In this document: positions 46,601-59,037 of the stretch, in pieces
How the letters are laid out: each line of letters begins with the position of its first letter
Numbering within the stretch: position 1 is the stretch's first letter
NCBI GenBank assembly: GCA_025093555.1
Contig: JAIWNF010000017.1
Span: 248,001-312,000, forward strand
Direction: 5' to 3'
DNA: 64,000 nt
DNA from: Circinella umbellata
Lineage: Eukaryota > Mucoromycota > Mucoromycetes > Mucorales > Lichtheimiaceae
Made by a program: the position numbers and the translations under genes
The notes under the pieces: generated by a model
Seen by the model: the letters and a program-made list of their open reading frames with translations, nothing else
The model's database searches: none
What the model was told of the DNA's origin: nothing

Positions 46601-48319
46601 ATGTATGTCACATATGAAACAAATCCGTACTTCATAGATCAAGCATCATTTACTGTTCAAAGACACACTCAACCACCAAAACTATTTTCAACATTACCAA
46701 AAAATCCAAATGAATTTATGCCTACTAAACTTGTCCGTATCTCGGATATGCAAGTCGTTGATGGATCGACAGTAAATGAAGGTTATTGTGCATTATCGTA
46801 TTCATGGAGTTGGTGCGGTGAAAATGGTATTAAAGACGACATACAGAGTGGTAAAACCCTGCGTGTTGACAACGGAAAACACAAAATTATATACCCAGCC
46901 AAAACGGTACGACCTAAATCAAGAGGCAGAAAAAAAACCATCTCAGCCAAAGTTAAATTTGTCAAGTTTGAAGGTGTCATTCAACAAATAAGCAAAGACT
47001 TTAATATCAAATATATTTGGTACGATCAAATGTGTATTGATCAAGCAGACATGGAAGAGAAACATCATGAAATTTCAAGAATGCATCAAATATACAGTTC
47101 GGCCTCTTGTACCATTGTACTTGTACCTGAATTACGAACAGAAATGTGGTCCCATAATATGGGAACGTATCGTGCTATTCGAACAATTGGATTATCGCAT
47201 TCGGATTGGATGAAACGTATGTGGACGTTAGGAGAAACCATGATGTCACCAAAATTACTATTTGTCGGTCAAGATACTTATATGTCGGGGACAACAGCAA
47301 TTGAATGGGCATCTTTAGGAGCTTTAGCTGATAAACCATCCCAATGGAACGCTGCTACAATTTTATATTATGCGCATGCACGTGGCTGTACCAAAGAACA
47401 TGATCGAGTATTTGCACTGGCTAATTTATATCCAAACATCATGGAAAGAATCACAATTAATTATGATCAGCCCATTCTTGATTTATTACTTTTATTTTAT
47501 AAATTACTGGCACAAGAAGACCTTTCTATCCTTTGTTTTGGTCGAGATGGAGAATTTTATAAAGATATTCAACAAAGCACCTCTGGTTCACAAAATCGTA
47601 TGTACGACACCGATAGAACTAATCCTATCCCTATTCGAAAATATGATTTACCTTCCTGGACAGGGGTGGCAGGACAACATGAACTCTATGGTGGAGGCAC
47701 TTCTACCGGGTTATGGAAATCAACTTTTAAAAACTATTCCATCGATGGTCGGTTTATGAAAGTTCATTGTACTCCTATTTGGTCTATTAAGGATCCACGT
47801 TCGACAATTAACATTGACCCATTTACGGCGATTGATCTAAAGGATTTACCATATTTACCAGAAGAGAAACATGATAGTTACAACACGCTTGCAGTCAACG
47901 TTCAATTTCCTGGGTGTGGGAACCCCAAAGTGATGCATGCACGATTTCATAAACCAAGTTCAGAAAATCAAGAACTCTATCGTACCCTAATCACCGAGCG
48001 TATGGCTCTTCTCTCACTTTTTATGCCGATTTACAAGGAGCAATTCTTCTGGGTTGAAAATCAATCTCAATTAGACGCTGATGGGACGTTCACACGTTTC
48101 GTACCTTCCTTAACGGAGGAAATAGATTATTCTGCTAAGTACGCTATTCTTTATGGTATAAGCTTCCAGGATGACAAAAATAACAAGGAAAAGATGTATC
48201 CTATAGTCAGACAAGATGGTGATTATTACAAAGCCGTCGGGCACTGTTTGATTAGCGATGCTGAAATTTTTTTTTCTGATTATACTTCATCACCGGAACA
48301 AACGTTTATTATTCATTAA
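46601..48319 (+). CDS. HET-domain (heterokaryon incompatibility-like) protein
   Basis: A single-exon gene of 572 residues, ATG preceded by an A-rich leader (GAGAAAAA). HET-domain hallmarks are LVRISDMQVVD, then CALSYSWSW at 63-71 (the ALSYxWG block) and KYIWYDQMCIDQ at 137-148, followed by EKHHEISRMHQIYSSASCTI. A central Trp-rich block WMKRMWTLGE fits the usual R-x-WTLQE segment. HET domains in ascomycetes trigger cell death on contact with non-self partners, and structurally they relate to TIR-like folds; function in this lineage is unknown. The C-terminal half, about 290 residues, is not recognised. The gene is intronless, unlike most neighbours, and isolated by kilobases on both sides. Confidence 0.82.
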   Translation: MYVTYETNPYFIDQASFTVQRHTQPPKLFSTLPKNPNEFMPTKLVRISDMQVVDGSTVNEGYCALSYSWSWCGENGIKDDIQSGKTLRVDNGKHKIIYPAKTVRPKSRGRKKTISAKVKFVKFEGVIQQISKDFNIKYIWYDQMCIDQADMEEKHHEISRMHQIYSSASCTIVLVPELRTEMWSHNMGTYRAIRTIGLSHSDWMKRMWTLGETMMSPKLLFVGQDTYMSGTTAIEWASLGALADKPSQWNAATILYYAHARGCTKEHDRVFALANLYPNIMERITINYDQPILDLLLLFYKLLAQEDLSILCFGRDGEFYKDIQQSTSGSQNRMYDTDRTNPIPIRKYDLPSWTGVAGQHELYGGGTSTGLWKSTFKNYSIDGRFMKVHCTPIWSIKDPRSTINIDPFTAIDLKDLPYLPEEKHDSYNTLAVNVQFPGCGNPKVMHARFHKPSSENQELYRTLITERMALLSLFMPIYKEQFFWVENQSQLDADGTFTRFVPSLTEEIDYSAKYAILYGISFQDDKNNKEKMYPIVRQDGDYYKAVGHCLISDAEIFFSDYTSSPEQTFIIH

Positions 48320-48616
48320 ATTTCTATTAATTAATAATTATCTTAAATCCCCCATTCTAAAAAGTTATTTTATTACAACAAGGGCAAAATGTTCGTTATC
48401 ATAATATTCCCTCTAAATTAACCGTGGTGAATATATATTTTTATAAAGGAGTATACGTAAAATATTTCGCAATGAATGAAGAATTCAGAATATACAATAC
48501 GTATATCGTGAAACTGAGAGGGTGTGTCATAATTTTAGGCACTAAATCTTTCATAAGATGAGAGATAAAAAAGAAAAATCATACATAAGAAAATAAAACT
48601 GCCACATTCTATTTTA

Positions 48617-49031
48617 AGGGAATTGCTACGGATACCCCATTTTTTGGCCTTACGGCAACCCACAATTAAAAACTGTCAAACAACTTAGACCATGTAAACA
48701 AGAGTACTAGCGTTATCAACGCTCCTTATTTGATGACCACTCATATATATCATTAAAAGTACACATTAATCCTTGTTGTTTGTCTTGTGTCCGTGTGGAC
48801 TACAGCTCTCACTTGTGTACACAACGATTTAGTAAGAGAAGACTAGAAATATTGAGGGATCTTTATTACGTAAAAGTTGAACTGATAATAAAAGTCTCGT
48901 AAACATTTTTAAGTTATATAACGATAATAACTGTGTATATAGTGTATAAATGGCTGGATACGACGTAATTATATCAGATTGTTATGTATCTTTGAAAAAA
49001 TATAAAAGTGGGGTGTCCGTAGCAAATCCCC
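48617..49031. mobile_element. 415 bp MITE with TA target duplication
   Basis: The left end reads AGGGAATTGCTACGGATACC and the right end, reverse-complemented, GGGGATTTGCTACGGACACC; they continue with CCA on both sides. TA flanks both ends (48615-48616, 49032-49033). There is no coding frame inside. Size, inverted repeats and TA target fit a Tc1/mariner-derived MITE. Confidence 0.75.
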
Positions 49032-51330
49032 TATTTTAATGGCTGCACAGACTTATCTATACTCTTTAAAAAAGAGATAATCGATTGAATGAAAAGAAGG
49101 GAATATCTAAAGATGTGTTTTTTTATATGTTTGGTTGTCTGCGTCGTTTTTCAATGTCGAATTGAACACTACATATATACACTACTTGAATTCTACAATA
49201 CGTAACAAGTAATGGGAAATACATAACTTGAATTTCGTTTGCGTTACGTAAAAACTTCACTGCTAGAAAGAAAAATATCCACTTAACCTGTATGAATAGT
49301 AATATCTTTATTACGTATGTTACGTAACACATATATCGAAAAAAAAAAGATCATTTTGATATTCTAAATACTTAACAACTATTCACCATTATATTTAGTG
49401 TAGATCCTAGTAGTCTTTTTTTACACTCATTTATTTTTGGGCGCAAAATTCAAGTTTTGCAGCGATAGCTATAATGTGTATGGGTAGAAATTCTTATATA
49501 TCTAATATAATATAATATATTTATGGAAAAATACAAGTTATCGGATAATAATAACAATTTAATTACTACTAGGGTCTTTATACCGCCGAATATGTATGGA
49601 GGAATGAACAAGCGAAGCTCGATTGAAAAAGCGACGGAAACTTCAGTCATCAGTTAAGACATTGGAAAAAAAAAGTGGTTATTCCCAAATGCAACAGTCT
49701 CGTTTGTATAGCCGCAATTTATAAGCTATAGACGAAGTCTTAAGAGACATATTGGTCATTGGATAAATATGCACCTAGTATATTGGAGGGAAAGAGCGCG
49801 AGAAACAAGGATGCATAGAGACATGTAACAATGTAAACCGAACAAATGAATTAAAGATAACTCGATCATAATGTCCATTGTTATATTATAACGAACATGC
49901 TATTGTAAATCACTGAATAAGATACCATTACTATTACATGGTGTTAATATTACGAGCTACCTAACCAATCAAAAGCAAAAACGAATATGTACATTATTGA
50001 CATAAACCAGCATTCGTACGCGCGTTTATCATTTATGACTTTTACAATAGACGTTCGAACCAGCTCTTTAGAAATGATTGTATAAAAGAATCCCTTGATA
50101 AAACTCTTTATAGCAACAAAATTATAAAGAGAAAGAAACTACCACTGATTCTATAATATCATACAAAAGTCTTTTATTCAAAAGATCTCATTTCCTCTCA
50201 CCTTGTTGCCTCTTTTTCTTCATTATTACCAAGTCATCTTCAATATAGTTTCATCCAAAACAGAAATAGAGTATGATTTCATTCCTCCTTCAACCTGGAA
50301 AAAATAACAATCTGTCTCATGGTTCATGAGACCCGAATTTTTTTTAATCTTAAAAGCAAGTTGTATAATATAATGCATATTATTTATTTTTCTTTTAGCT
50401 TTTAAGAAAAAACAATGTGAGATACATGTATTTATATCTATAAATAAGTTTTTCTGTATGTAGACAAAATACAGTTAATCATATTTATGCCTCATATTAA
50501 GAAAATATATATCATATATTCATAGATCAGCATCTTGCCTTTTATATAGAATATCTGTTACGTAGTCATACTATTCACACCAGATTTTGCATTATCAGTT
50601 GAATAGTTTAATATCTTGCGATACGTACAGTGACATGTAGATCATAATTTTTTTTTGGTAACTCAGCACAAACCATCAGCAATGCAAAGAAGACTTTTAA
50701 GGTTATCCACGACATGTTACAGTGTACAATTCTGAAAAGGGGCTGAAAAATTTCAAGATTCATTTCAGTAGAAAACAATAACCACTTTACACCACCATTT
50801 TCATGATCATAAACTTTGTTGATGTGGATATATGCCTTTTAACTATTCTTGTATTATAGTGCTATCTAAACAGAAGTGTAAATGAAATGTCAGTAATCTA
50901 TATATTTCAGAAGATAAACTGTTTACTTCTTATAAGTATCCACCTACGTATCATCCAATTACTTGGTTTATTTATTCTGTATATCCATTATTATCATGTA
51001 AGTATACCTGCTTCTCATTTTCTCATGTCCAACCATATATTATTATAATGGCTACTGATTTGCAGATCAAGATACAGACCTTTGTTTTAGTTATTTTTAT
51101 CATGCTTTACTATTTTAACAAAGTGAGAAGAGGATTACTTTGAAGCTGTATGTGATATTATATTTTAAATTCCATGGTAATTGAATAAGACCATGGGTTT
51201 CTGCTTTTTTTTTATTCCGATGAGATGAGTTGTATTTATAATTGAAGTGACACTGTAGTAATGGAATCATGTTGTGAGGATTACTATTACTTTTTTTTCT
51301 CAGAGATAAAAAAGCTACCTACAGTAGCTT

Positions 51331-51394
51331 AATTTGGAAAGTGTGGCTCCATGGTTCAAAACCATACCTCATTCTTACTTTGTGTGGCCAAATT
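51331..51394. repeat. 64 bp remnant resembling the tips of the giant inverted repeat
   Basis: It begins AATTTGG and ends GGCCAAATT. Read on minus it runs AATTTGGCCACACAAAGTAA, then GGTATGGTTTTGAACCATGG and AGCCAC, following the same order of blocks as the arm tips (AATTTGGCCATG, CCATGATTTT, GAACCATG, GAGCCAC). Probably a minimal derivative of the same Tc1-like family. Confidence 0.5.
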
Positions 51395-51964
51395 CAAATT
51401 CCAAGGCGGTATAGTAGATCAAAAATTAGTTGTTGCACGAGTGAAAACCAGTCATTGAAACAACTATATATTAAAATTAACTTAATTTCAAATGGGTTTT
51501 GTAAATTGTGTGATGATATATATTATTCTAATTGGAAATAGTAATAATAATGATGATAATATTATAATGAAAAGGGGAAAGAAAGAGAAAACTAGATGAA
51601 GAAAAGATTAATACTAAAGAAGGTAATTTTCAATTTTTTTTTCTTGATAGCTTTTAATATTTATCTCTTCTCCTCCCCCTAATTTCGTAACAACAAAAGA
51701 TTATAAATATCCTTTTATGAATGTGAATCACATTGTTGTAGGTGACACACACTCACACATTCTCGTTACTAGTTCTTAATGTGTCGATCCCAGCCATTGG
51801 AAACTACCTGAGACAATATTTTTTTTTTTATTTGTGAAAAAAAAAAGTATTTTTCATATTCTTTCTTTTTATTTTATTTTTACGTGTTGTTCAATTGTGT
51901 TTTTATTTTATAAAAAAATAAAAAAAAGTATTGAATGTTCTATTTGTTCCAATTGAAATAAATA

Positions 51965-54900
51965 ATGATTGAACAACAGGTGCGTTCTAATGCTGAACAT
52001 CAATCTACTAGCATACCCCGTTCTACGACAACAACAACAATAAATACAGCAACGCAAATCGAAGACCTTGATCTTGAAGATGGTCCACTTTTTCGTGCTA
52101 CAGTAACTCAACTTGAAGGCAAAACGAGTGCTTTAAAAGCCAACGTTAAACGTATTATTAAAGCCGCCACAGCTTCTATGGAAGCCAAACGAGCTATGCT
52201 TGAAGCTGATCAAGCTTTTATTCAAGTACTTGAAGATATCCCAAGTATGGAGCCACTTTTCACTCATTATCTCGATATGACCTGGCCGAAAATGCATGAA
52301 CAATGGGAACGTATGGAACACTCGATGCAATCCCTTTTAATCGACCCATTACAAAAATTATATGAAATGGATATCAAGACTGCCGATACAAAAAGACGTC
52401 ATTTTGAAGATGAAAGTAAACAGTATTACGCTTACTTGTCAAAATATCTTAGTATTACGAAAAAGGATAGCAATAATAAAAAAGATAATAGCGAGGCGAA
52501 ACATCAGGCCAAAAAACATCATTTTGATATTATCAAGTTTGAATATTTGGCTTTTTTGAAAGATTTGCATGGTGGTAAAAAAAGTCAAGAAATTCTGTAT
52601 CATATGTTTAGTTATTATCAAAAACAATATGCATTTTATAATACTGTCGCTGAATTATTGGAACCAAGTAAACCCGGGTTGGATGAATTGGGAGCCATGA
52701 TGGCAGATATTTCAAGGGAACAGGATTTGGTGAATAAGGAACGAAGTGAAAAACGGAAATACTTTGAATTGCAACAACAACAACAACGTACTTCATTAGA
52801 AGAGGATCAAAAGCAACGGCAACAACTACATCCATTATCTCCTCCATTAAATCCACAGCAACAGCAACAATTACAACAACCCCAAATCATTGAACCGCCT
52901 GTGGATATGCTTACACCAATAGAAGAAGATAAATTTCGTGGTATACGTGATTTACAGCAACATCCTGATCGAGATTGGATTACTGGTTGTGGAAGACGAA
53001 AAGAAGGATTCTTATTTGCTACATCGAAACCTTTAAAATCTGTCAATACATTTGACAAGGCATCCAATGCCATTTGGCATAGGTACGTTATATTAGGAAT
53101 TCATTTTTTTTTTTACAACTACTGATCTATATTACATTGATCGAAAAAAAAAAGCTGATGATACGTCTTTTTCTTTTTTTTATGGATTGGCTTTTATTTT
53201 AGATACTGGTGTGTATTAAGTGGTGGACAATTACATGAATATACTAACTGGAAAGGACAATTACAAACACATATCGAACCTATTAATCTTCGATTTGCGA
53301 CGGTTCGGGAAGCAAGGAACATTGAACGACGTTTTTGTTTTGAAATTATCACTACCCATTTTCGACGTGTATATCAGGCTATATCAGAAGACGAAATGCA
53401 AAGTTGGATTGCAACTATTAGTAATGCTATTGAGAGTCTTTTGAATGGTATGAGTAGTTCCATTGATTTGTTAAAAGGAATGGATAATCAGCCTAATCAA
53501 CAACAACAAAATAAAAAGAAACATGCTCGATCCTTAAGCGGTGCTTTGAGGCTTGGATTAACACAAGGAAATACCGTGATAAGTGGACCCAACAATTTTA
53601 ACAACAACCATGAAAATAGTAATATTAGTAGTAATATACCAGCCAGTGTTGCTACAGCAACAACAAGTTATATAAAAAAACGTGCAAGTAATCTTAGTGG
53701 ACATGGTGATGCTGGTGCTGAGTTATTAGCAGCAGTAGCAGCAAATAATGGTCGACCCAATAATATGAATGAGCATTCATCTGCTACGTTACCTACTTCT
53801 GAAAATAATAATAAGTTTCGTTGGTCCGGCTTAAGTTTCGGTAGATCATCTAGCAGTACAACAAATAATCATCATCGATCATCATCATCATCTACATACA
53901 AGTTTGAACCTACTGTTGCAAATACCGAATTATTATATCAGTTAAAACAAGATCCATCCAATATGCATTGTGCAGATTGCGGTGATGAAAATCCAGATTG
54001 GTGTTCTCTTAATTTGGGCATTGTATTATGCATTGGTAAATTGAATCACAACATTATTTATATTTCCATTCCGGAATTAAAATTAAAAAAGAAAATCTGA
54101 TAATTTTTTTTCTATAGAATGCTCTGGAATTCATCGATCCTTGGGGACACATATATCCAAAGTCAGATCATTGACACTTGATAGCACTTCTTATACCCCT
54201 GATATCGTAGCACTTTTACGTGCTATGGGTAATGCACGGTCCAATGCCATTTGGGCTCCTGACAATACTATGGATTGTCCGAAACATGATGATAACCGAC
54301 AAGTTAAACTCAAATATATTCAACAAAAGTATGTTGATCGAGCATTCGTTATGCCTTTGCCAGCATCTGATGACGACGAGAACAACAATAGTAATAGTTC
54401 ACAAAGTTTATTATATGACGCGATTGGCAAGGATGATATTCCAAAAGTCATGTATGCCATTGCGTTAGGTGCTAATATAAATGATGATGGAAGTTCTAAT
54501 TTACAACAACAGCAACAAACAAAAATACCACTACTTAGTGAAGATCAAGAAGATGATGATGAATGGCAACGTCATGTACGTGAAAATAGTGGTGATCATT
54601 TGGACCATTTTCATATTCGATACCCACTTCATTTCGCCTTACTTCATGGTAGAGTATCTATTGATGATGATTTGGATCGTGAACATGTATATCCTATGGC
54701 GGAGCTTTTATTACAAAATGGAGCTGATACTGGACTTGTCGACCCAGAAACAGGATATACTTTATCTGAATTGGTTGGCATTGGACATGTTGTGGATGAT
54801 GAGGCAATTACTTATATCAATAGTAAAAATTCTGCAAGAGGACAATCCCCTATCTTAAGAGCTAGTATGCCACCTCCTCCTTCATTACTCCATGATGACA

Positions 54901-54983
54901 TTGATAATGAAAGTTATCGTCCTATATCCTGTATATTAAGTAACGATAGTAGTAGTATCAGTAGTAGTTACGTTAAACCATAG
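51965..54983 (+). CDS. BAR-PH-ArfGAP-ankyrin protein (ACAP/ASAP-like Arf GTPase-activating protein)
   Basis: Three exons: 51965-53082, 53203-54035 and 54118-54983, joined in phase to 938 residues. Residues about 35-290 form a helical BAR-type region (ATVTQLEGKTSALKANVKRI, then a long K/E/H-rich stretch). A PH domain spans about 347-450 (KEGFLFATS, RYWCVLSGGQLHEY, EDEMQSWIATISNAI). The ArfGAP zinc finger is C629-X2-C632-X16-C649-X2-C652, with the arginine finger R657 in SGIHRSLGTH. In the finger, WCSLNLG replaces the usual WASLNLG. Ankyrin-like repeats follow at about 747-772 and 809-850. The protein would stimulate GTP hydrolysis on Arf at curved membranes in vesicle traffic. N/S/Q-rich linkers separate the domains. 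Confidence 0.93.
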
Positions 54984-55235
54984 TAGTATTAGTTTTTAAT
55001 TTCCTTTCCTTTCCTTTAGTTTATTTATTTATTTTAATTGTAATTGTATACCTCCTTCTTTTCTTACTTTTTATTTTATTAATGCTTTTTGGAAAATGAT
55101 ATTGATAACGATAATAGTGTGTGATGTTAAATATACGTATGTGTATTGATGCTTTTTTTACCTTCATGCATAAAAAAACGTACAAAGAGGTCATGTGTTG
55201 TATACAACTTAATTTATCCTTTTCTCTCTCGTAAA
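54984..55235. other. Short intergenic gap with ArfGAP terminator region and transporter promoter
   Basis: 252 bases between two genes on the same strand. T/C-rich tracts (TTTCCTTTCCTTTCCTTT) follow the ArfGAP stop. A longer transporter N-terminus starting at 55146 is open but adds a basic Cys/Leu-rich leader without homologous look, so 55236 is preferred. Confidence 0.5.
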
Positions 55236-56539
55236 ATGCCTACAGAAGAAAGAGGGGAAGAAACTACAGCACTTCATTTTCCTGAACAAAGAGAGACAAC
55301 TCCACTACTTTCATCATTGTCATCACCACCAGTACAACAGCGATTCGGAACAGCAATAACAATACGTATTGTCAATCGAAAGGAAATAACTGGACTCTTC
55401 ATTATACTCTTGGCATCGTTTGCTCATTCTTGCAGTTCTGTTACTGTAAAATGGACTAGTTTGTCATTTTCAACAATGGAGATTATTTTCGTAAGCTCCA
55501 TCTCTCAAGCGATGTTTGGCTTTTTTGGTTGTCTTTGGTTTGGTGTGAACCCGTTTCCACGGAGTTATCGTATGTTATTATTATTACAAGGTGTTTTTGG
55601 TTCCTTGACAACATTATGTTTATATCACAGCTTAGCTTTTTTACCAGTTGGAGAGGCGACAGGTAAAATAAAATAAAATAAAACAACAACAGATGAGGTC
55701 ATATATGATATTCGCTAAACAAACCATCTGTTCCACCTTTTTATATTATCAAAAGTCATTTTTTATTTATACCCGCTTATAATTGGTGCATTGGCTGCTC
55801 TATTTTTTAAGATATCTTTTGGGTGGTTCGAAACTTTGTCTTTTGTTTTTTGTTTGCTCGGTACTATCATGGTTTCCAAACCATATGTATTATTTGGTAT
55901 AAAACGACAAAAAGAATACCCTGACATTGCTGTTGATGGTAACGCGGAATTTATTGCAATGATGAGTGCTCTCTTTGCGGCCTCTACATATATTACTCAA
56001 CAGCACCAATATAGAAGAAATAATAGTACAACATTAATACAAGCAACAGAACACCATCAAATACATTTTTTATCATTTACATTTGTTACTGGTTGCATAT
56101 TATTTCTCCTTGCTATCCCTATTACTTTATTTGGATCACAAAAAACTCTTATTATGCCAACGAATTGGATGGATTATTTAAAACCTATCTTGGTTGGATT
56201 TGTCGCATTTTGTCATCAATGTCTTGCAAATTTTGGGTAAAGGGAATAGCAGCCATTTGTATACTACTAGTGTACAAAAATAAAAGATCATGCTTGTACT
56301 GTATTTATTATTAACTAACGCAATATGTACAACATGCTGTTTTGGTTTTTATATATAGATTACAATCAGCACCTATTGGCCTTGGAACACTCGTATATAT
56401 GAATGATATTTTATTTACTTTTGTTTTTGGAGCTTGTTTATTTAATGAGTATCCAGACGTATTTAGTATTGTGGGAGGTTTCTTAACAATATCCATGAAT
56501 AGTGCAGTAGCGATAAACAAGTGGATTAATGACAAGTGA
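55236..56539 (+). CDS. EamA/DMT-superfamily membrane transporter (SLC35G-like)
   Basis: Three exons: 55236-55662, 55756-56236 and 56359-56539, giving 362 residues. The protein starts with a soluble stretch MPTEERGEETTALHFPEQRE, then has about ten hydrophobic segments: GLFIILLASFAHSCSSVTVK, IIFVSSISQAMFGFFGCLWF, MLLLLQGVFGSLTTLCLYHS, YLYPLIIGALAALFF, FVFCLLGTIMVSKP, FIAMMSALFAASTYI, FVTGCILFLLAIPITLF, ILVGFVAFCHQCLANFGLQS, VYMNDILFTFVFGACLF and FSIVGGFLTISMNSA. The LPVGEATVIFYLYPLI segment at the end of the first half and the two-fold repeat are typical of EamA proteins. Substrate cannot be read from sequence. Likely in plasma or an internal membrane. Confidence 0.87.
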
Positions 56540-57010
56540 ATAAATTATTTAGTCTATGAAATTCATTCTAATGCTACAATAAATGTAGTATACCCCCAGG
56601 AATACCACCGTGGAATGAGACGGACCAAGGTCATCGCGGATTTAACCATTTGTGCCTAAATAAGAAGGATAATAAAATTTACAAATCAAATGATATACAC
56701 TTATGTTTTTATTCATATGCAGCTCACCCATAATAATACCCTGTACATATATTATGAATATTAAACTTTACCTCATCCAACATAACTCAAAACCATTATA
56801 CTTGTACAACAACTTCGTTCTGACGGATGTTTAGCAACTGAAAACAAAGCAAGAATTTCGTTCAGCTTTTTAGGGAAAAAAAAGCACTAAGAGTGAAGAT
56901 ATTTGTCATCTATAGTATTTATTTATGTCAACAAGCATAGAAGAAAAACACAGCACGAATAAACATATCATGTATCCGTGAACGATCAGATGGTGTTCGA
57001 GCGTGGCGTA
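56540..57010. other. Intergenic downstream of the transporter
   Basis: AT-rich, non-coding. It ends at the TA target of the pogo-like MITE. Nothing else recognised. Confidence 0.5.
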
Positions 57011-57826
57011 CAGTGAATATTCGTTAAACCGGTACTCAATATATGTAAGGATTTGTACCAGTTTAGCGAATTACCGGTTTAGCGAATTGAAACGCAGCTG
57101 GTACTAATATGTAGAATATACTGGAAAAATAACTAAGCTGTACGGATAAGATAAAACAATGATAGTTGATATAATGTAGCTATGCTACTATGAGCTAATG
57201 TTCTAGTGATAAAAATGAAATTAGTGTACAGTATTCCTTAAATTAGCAATGGTTAACCAGAGACTGGATTAATAATGAATTTACAACAAAGTGTGTTTAA
57301 AATATGGACCATGGTTACCGGTTGAATAAATGAGTAAAAATGAATTGTATCAGCAACATGATTACATACAGTTATTCAATGGTAATGAACAAGCACGTGA
57401 CAAAGTTGAAAAGAAGTACGTAAGTAGGCAGATGAGGAAGAAGAAAAAAACATCTGTGTGAAGTTGGCGAAAAAGAGATACTGTTATCAACAAGATGTTG
57501 AGAAGGTTTCTCTTGACGACAAGAATGATTTGTGTATTTTTGATTGCTATGAAAACCAAGTAGCCAACTGAAAACATAGGGAAAAGCTGAGATGACGTTA
57601 AAGGAAGGCTGTATCAATGATTCTACTAATAAAAAAAACTAATATTATATTATATGAAATAAAATAATACTATTATAAACCCGGTAAATATTTTGGGAAG
57701 CTCACCGGATACCGGTTTAGCGAATCACCACTATTTTATTAAGTATGTAAAAAATATTTAAGAGATACTACTATCGCTTTGGCGAAATACCGGTTTAATG
57801 ATTACCGGTTTAACGAATACTCACTG
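57011..57826. mobile_element. 816 bp pogo-like MITE with repeated CGGTTTAGCGAAT subterminal motif
   Basis: The left end reads CAGTGAATATTCGTTAAACC, the right end on minus CAGTGAGTATTCGTTAAACC, both continuing GGTA. TA flanks both ends (57009-57010, 57827-57828). The motif ACCGGTTTAGCGAAT or close variants occurs at about 57058, 57074, 57713, 57790 and 57804, i.e. near both ends. CAGT termini and TA targets fit pogo/Tc1-mariner. No transposase is inside; the interior frames at 57362-57617 (-) are biased F/L/S. Confidence 0.85.
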
Positions 57827-57828
57827 TA

Positions 57829-58925
57829 TTTCCTCTTTTGATACTTAGAGTTATTACAACAATGACAACAAAAGATGAATGTTGAATGAGTAAAAAAGAA
57901 TGAATTTGTTAAGATACGTAAATATAATACATATCTCAAAAATTATATATGGTAATATAAACATACATACATTGTGATGGGTCAACATAACATCATACTT
58001 TCCCAGTTCCTCTGTAGTAATAGCTGTTTAATTTTCGTCTGCAACTTTTATTCATTGCTGTGTTGTCACACGTAGTGAAGGTGCATGTCGCTTAAATTCA
58101 AATCCCCATCGACAGGAGCATAGTGCGTCACATTATATGTATTCTGTTCATCCGAGTATCGGTTTATATCTATCCAAGTATCGAACTGGAAAGATGTAGA
58201 AAAAGCGCTAACAGTTTAAGAGCAGTACATATATGATATGTCACAATTTTTATGTTATTGAGGCTCAATAATAATAATATCATATCTTTCATTGTTGTTT
58301 TGCTTAATTACAAAATATTGGCGTACGCATTAAAATAATCATACTGTGATTATTTTGAAAAGGAGAGCTGTAGCTCATGTAACATAATAGTTGCTATTTT
58401 TGATACCTCATTTCTTATTGCTATTATTTTTTCCTTAATAAAATATATTATGAGCAAAAGATAGTGGCATATAGTTTTTTTTTCAACTATTAAGCGTATC
58501 ACAATTATTTATTATTCAATTAGTGGCTGCATGGTCGTTAGTATTGAAAAATCACTGACATTTAAGAACGTTGACAAGTTTATCACTTGCTTGATATTTA
58601 TTTATAACACGAGCATTTGCACTTTTCCACGACTGGCAATAATAAAAAAAACCAAGACTCCATCTCTTTATTATTTTGCTCTCCAATAATAAGACTACCC
58701 GAGTTCATCATTCTTCATAACCAATGGAAAAGGTACCTCGATTCTATTTTAGTTGATTTTTCTATCTATTCGTTATGACTTTTACAGCTACAGTAATCTA
58801 TTTATGTATCATCCAGATTTTTCTATCAAAATCTATGAATTTATGCAGAATTCTGATGTTCTATGTATGAAAAAAATAGACTTTTTTTCAAACTTGTATC
58901 ATATAAGCACTATATCATAAAATAT
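57829..58925. other. Intergenic, nothing recognised
   Basis: AT-rich DNA without a convincing gene, RNA or repeat. Confidence 0.5.
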
Positions 58926-59037
58926 GGGTAGTGCTACCTGTGCGATTTTTTTTTCTTAGTGGTGCGATTTTTTTCTAGCGGGTGTTTAATTGTAGGGGTA
59001 CAGCGCAAAAGCCATAGCCAATCCTCTAGTGATCCAG
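58926..59037 (+). repeat. 112 bp direct repeat, copy 1
   Basis: It starts GGGTAGTGCTACCTG, which includes a small palindrome GGTAG-TG-CTACC, and ends CTAGTGATCCAG. GTGCGATTTTTTT occurs twice inside. The copy at 60826-60936 is identical except for one T fewer in a T run. The flanks differ. Confidence 0.9.

Larger units (their letters stand above)
48320..51964. other. Intergenic with MITE and transposon remnant
   Basis: 3.6 kb without a supportable gene. It contains a 415 bp MITE (48617-49031) and a remnant related to the giant inverted-repeat tips (51331-51394), listed separately. A small perfect hairpin GTCTCATG-GTT-CATGAGAC is at about 50312-50330. T-rich tracts near 51815-51925 precede the ArfGAP gene. 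Confidence 0.55.

Noticed and set aside
51341..51541. 66-codon frame
   Set aside because: Overlaps the transposon-tip remnant and has no domain-like content.
55146..55235. Upstream start for the transporter
   Set aside because: The extra 30 residues are basic and low-complexity; ATG 55236 gives the usual short cytosolic N-terminus.
58041..58115. Possible tRNA (TTCAAATCCCC-like T-loop)
   Set aside because: No acceptor stem, D-arm or A-box could be fitted on either strand.
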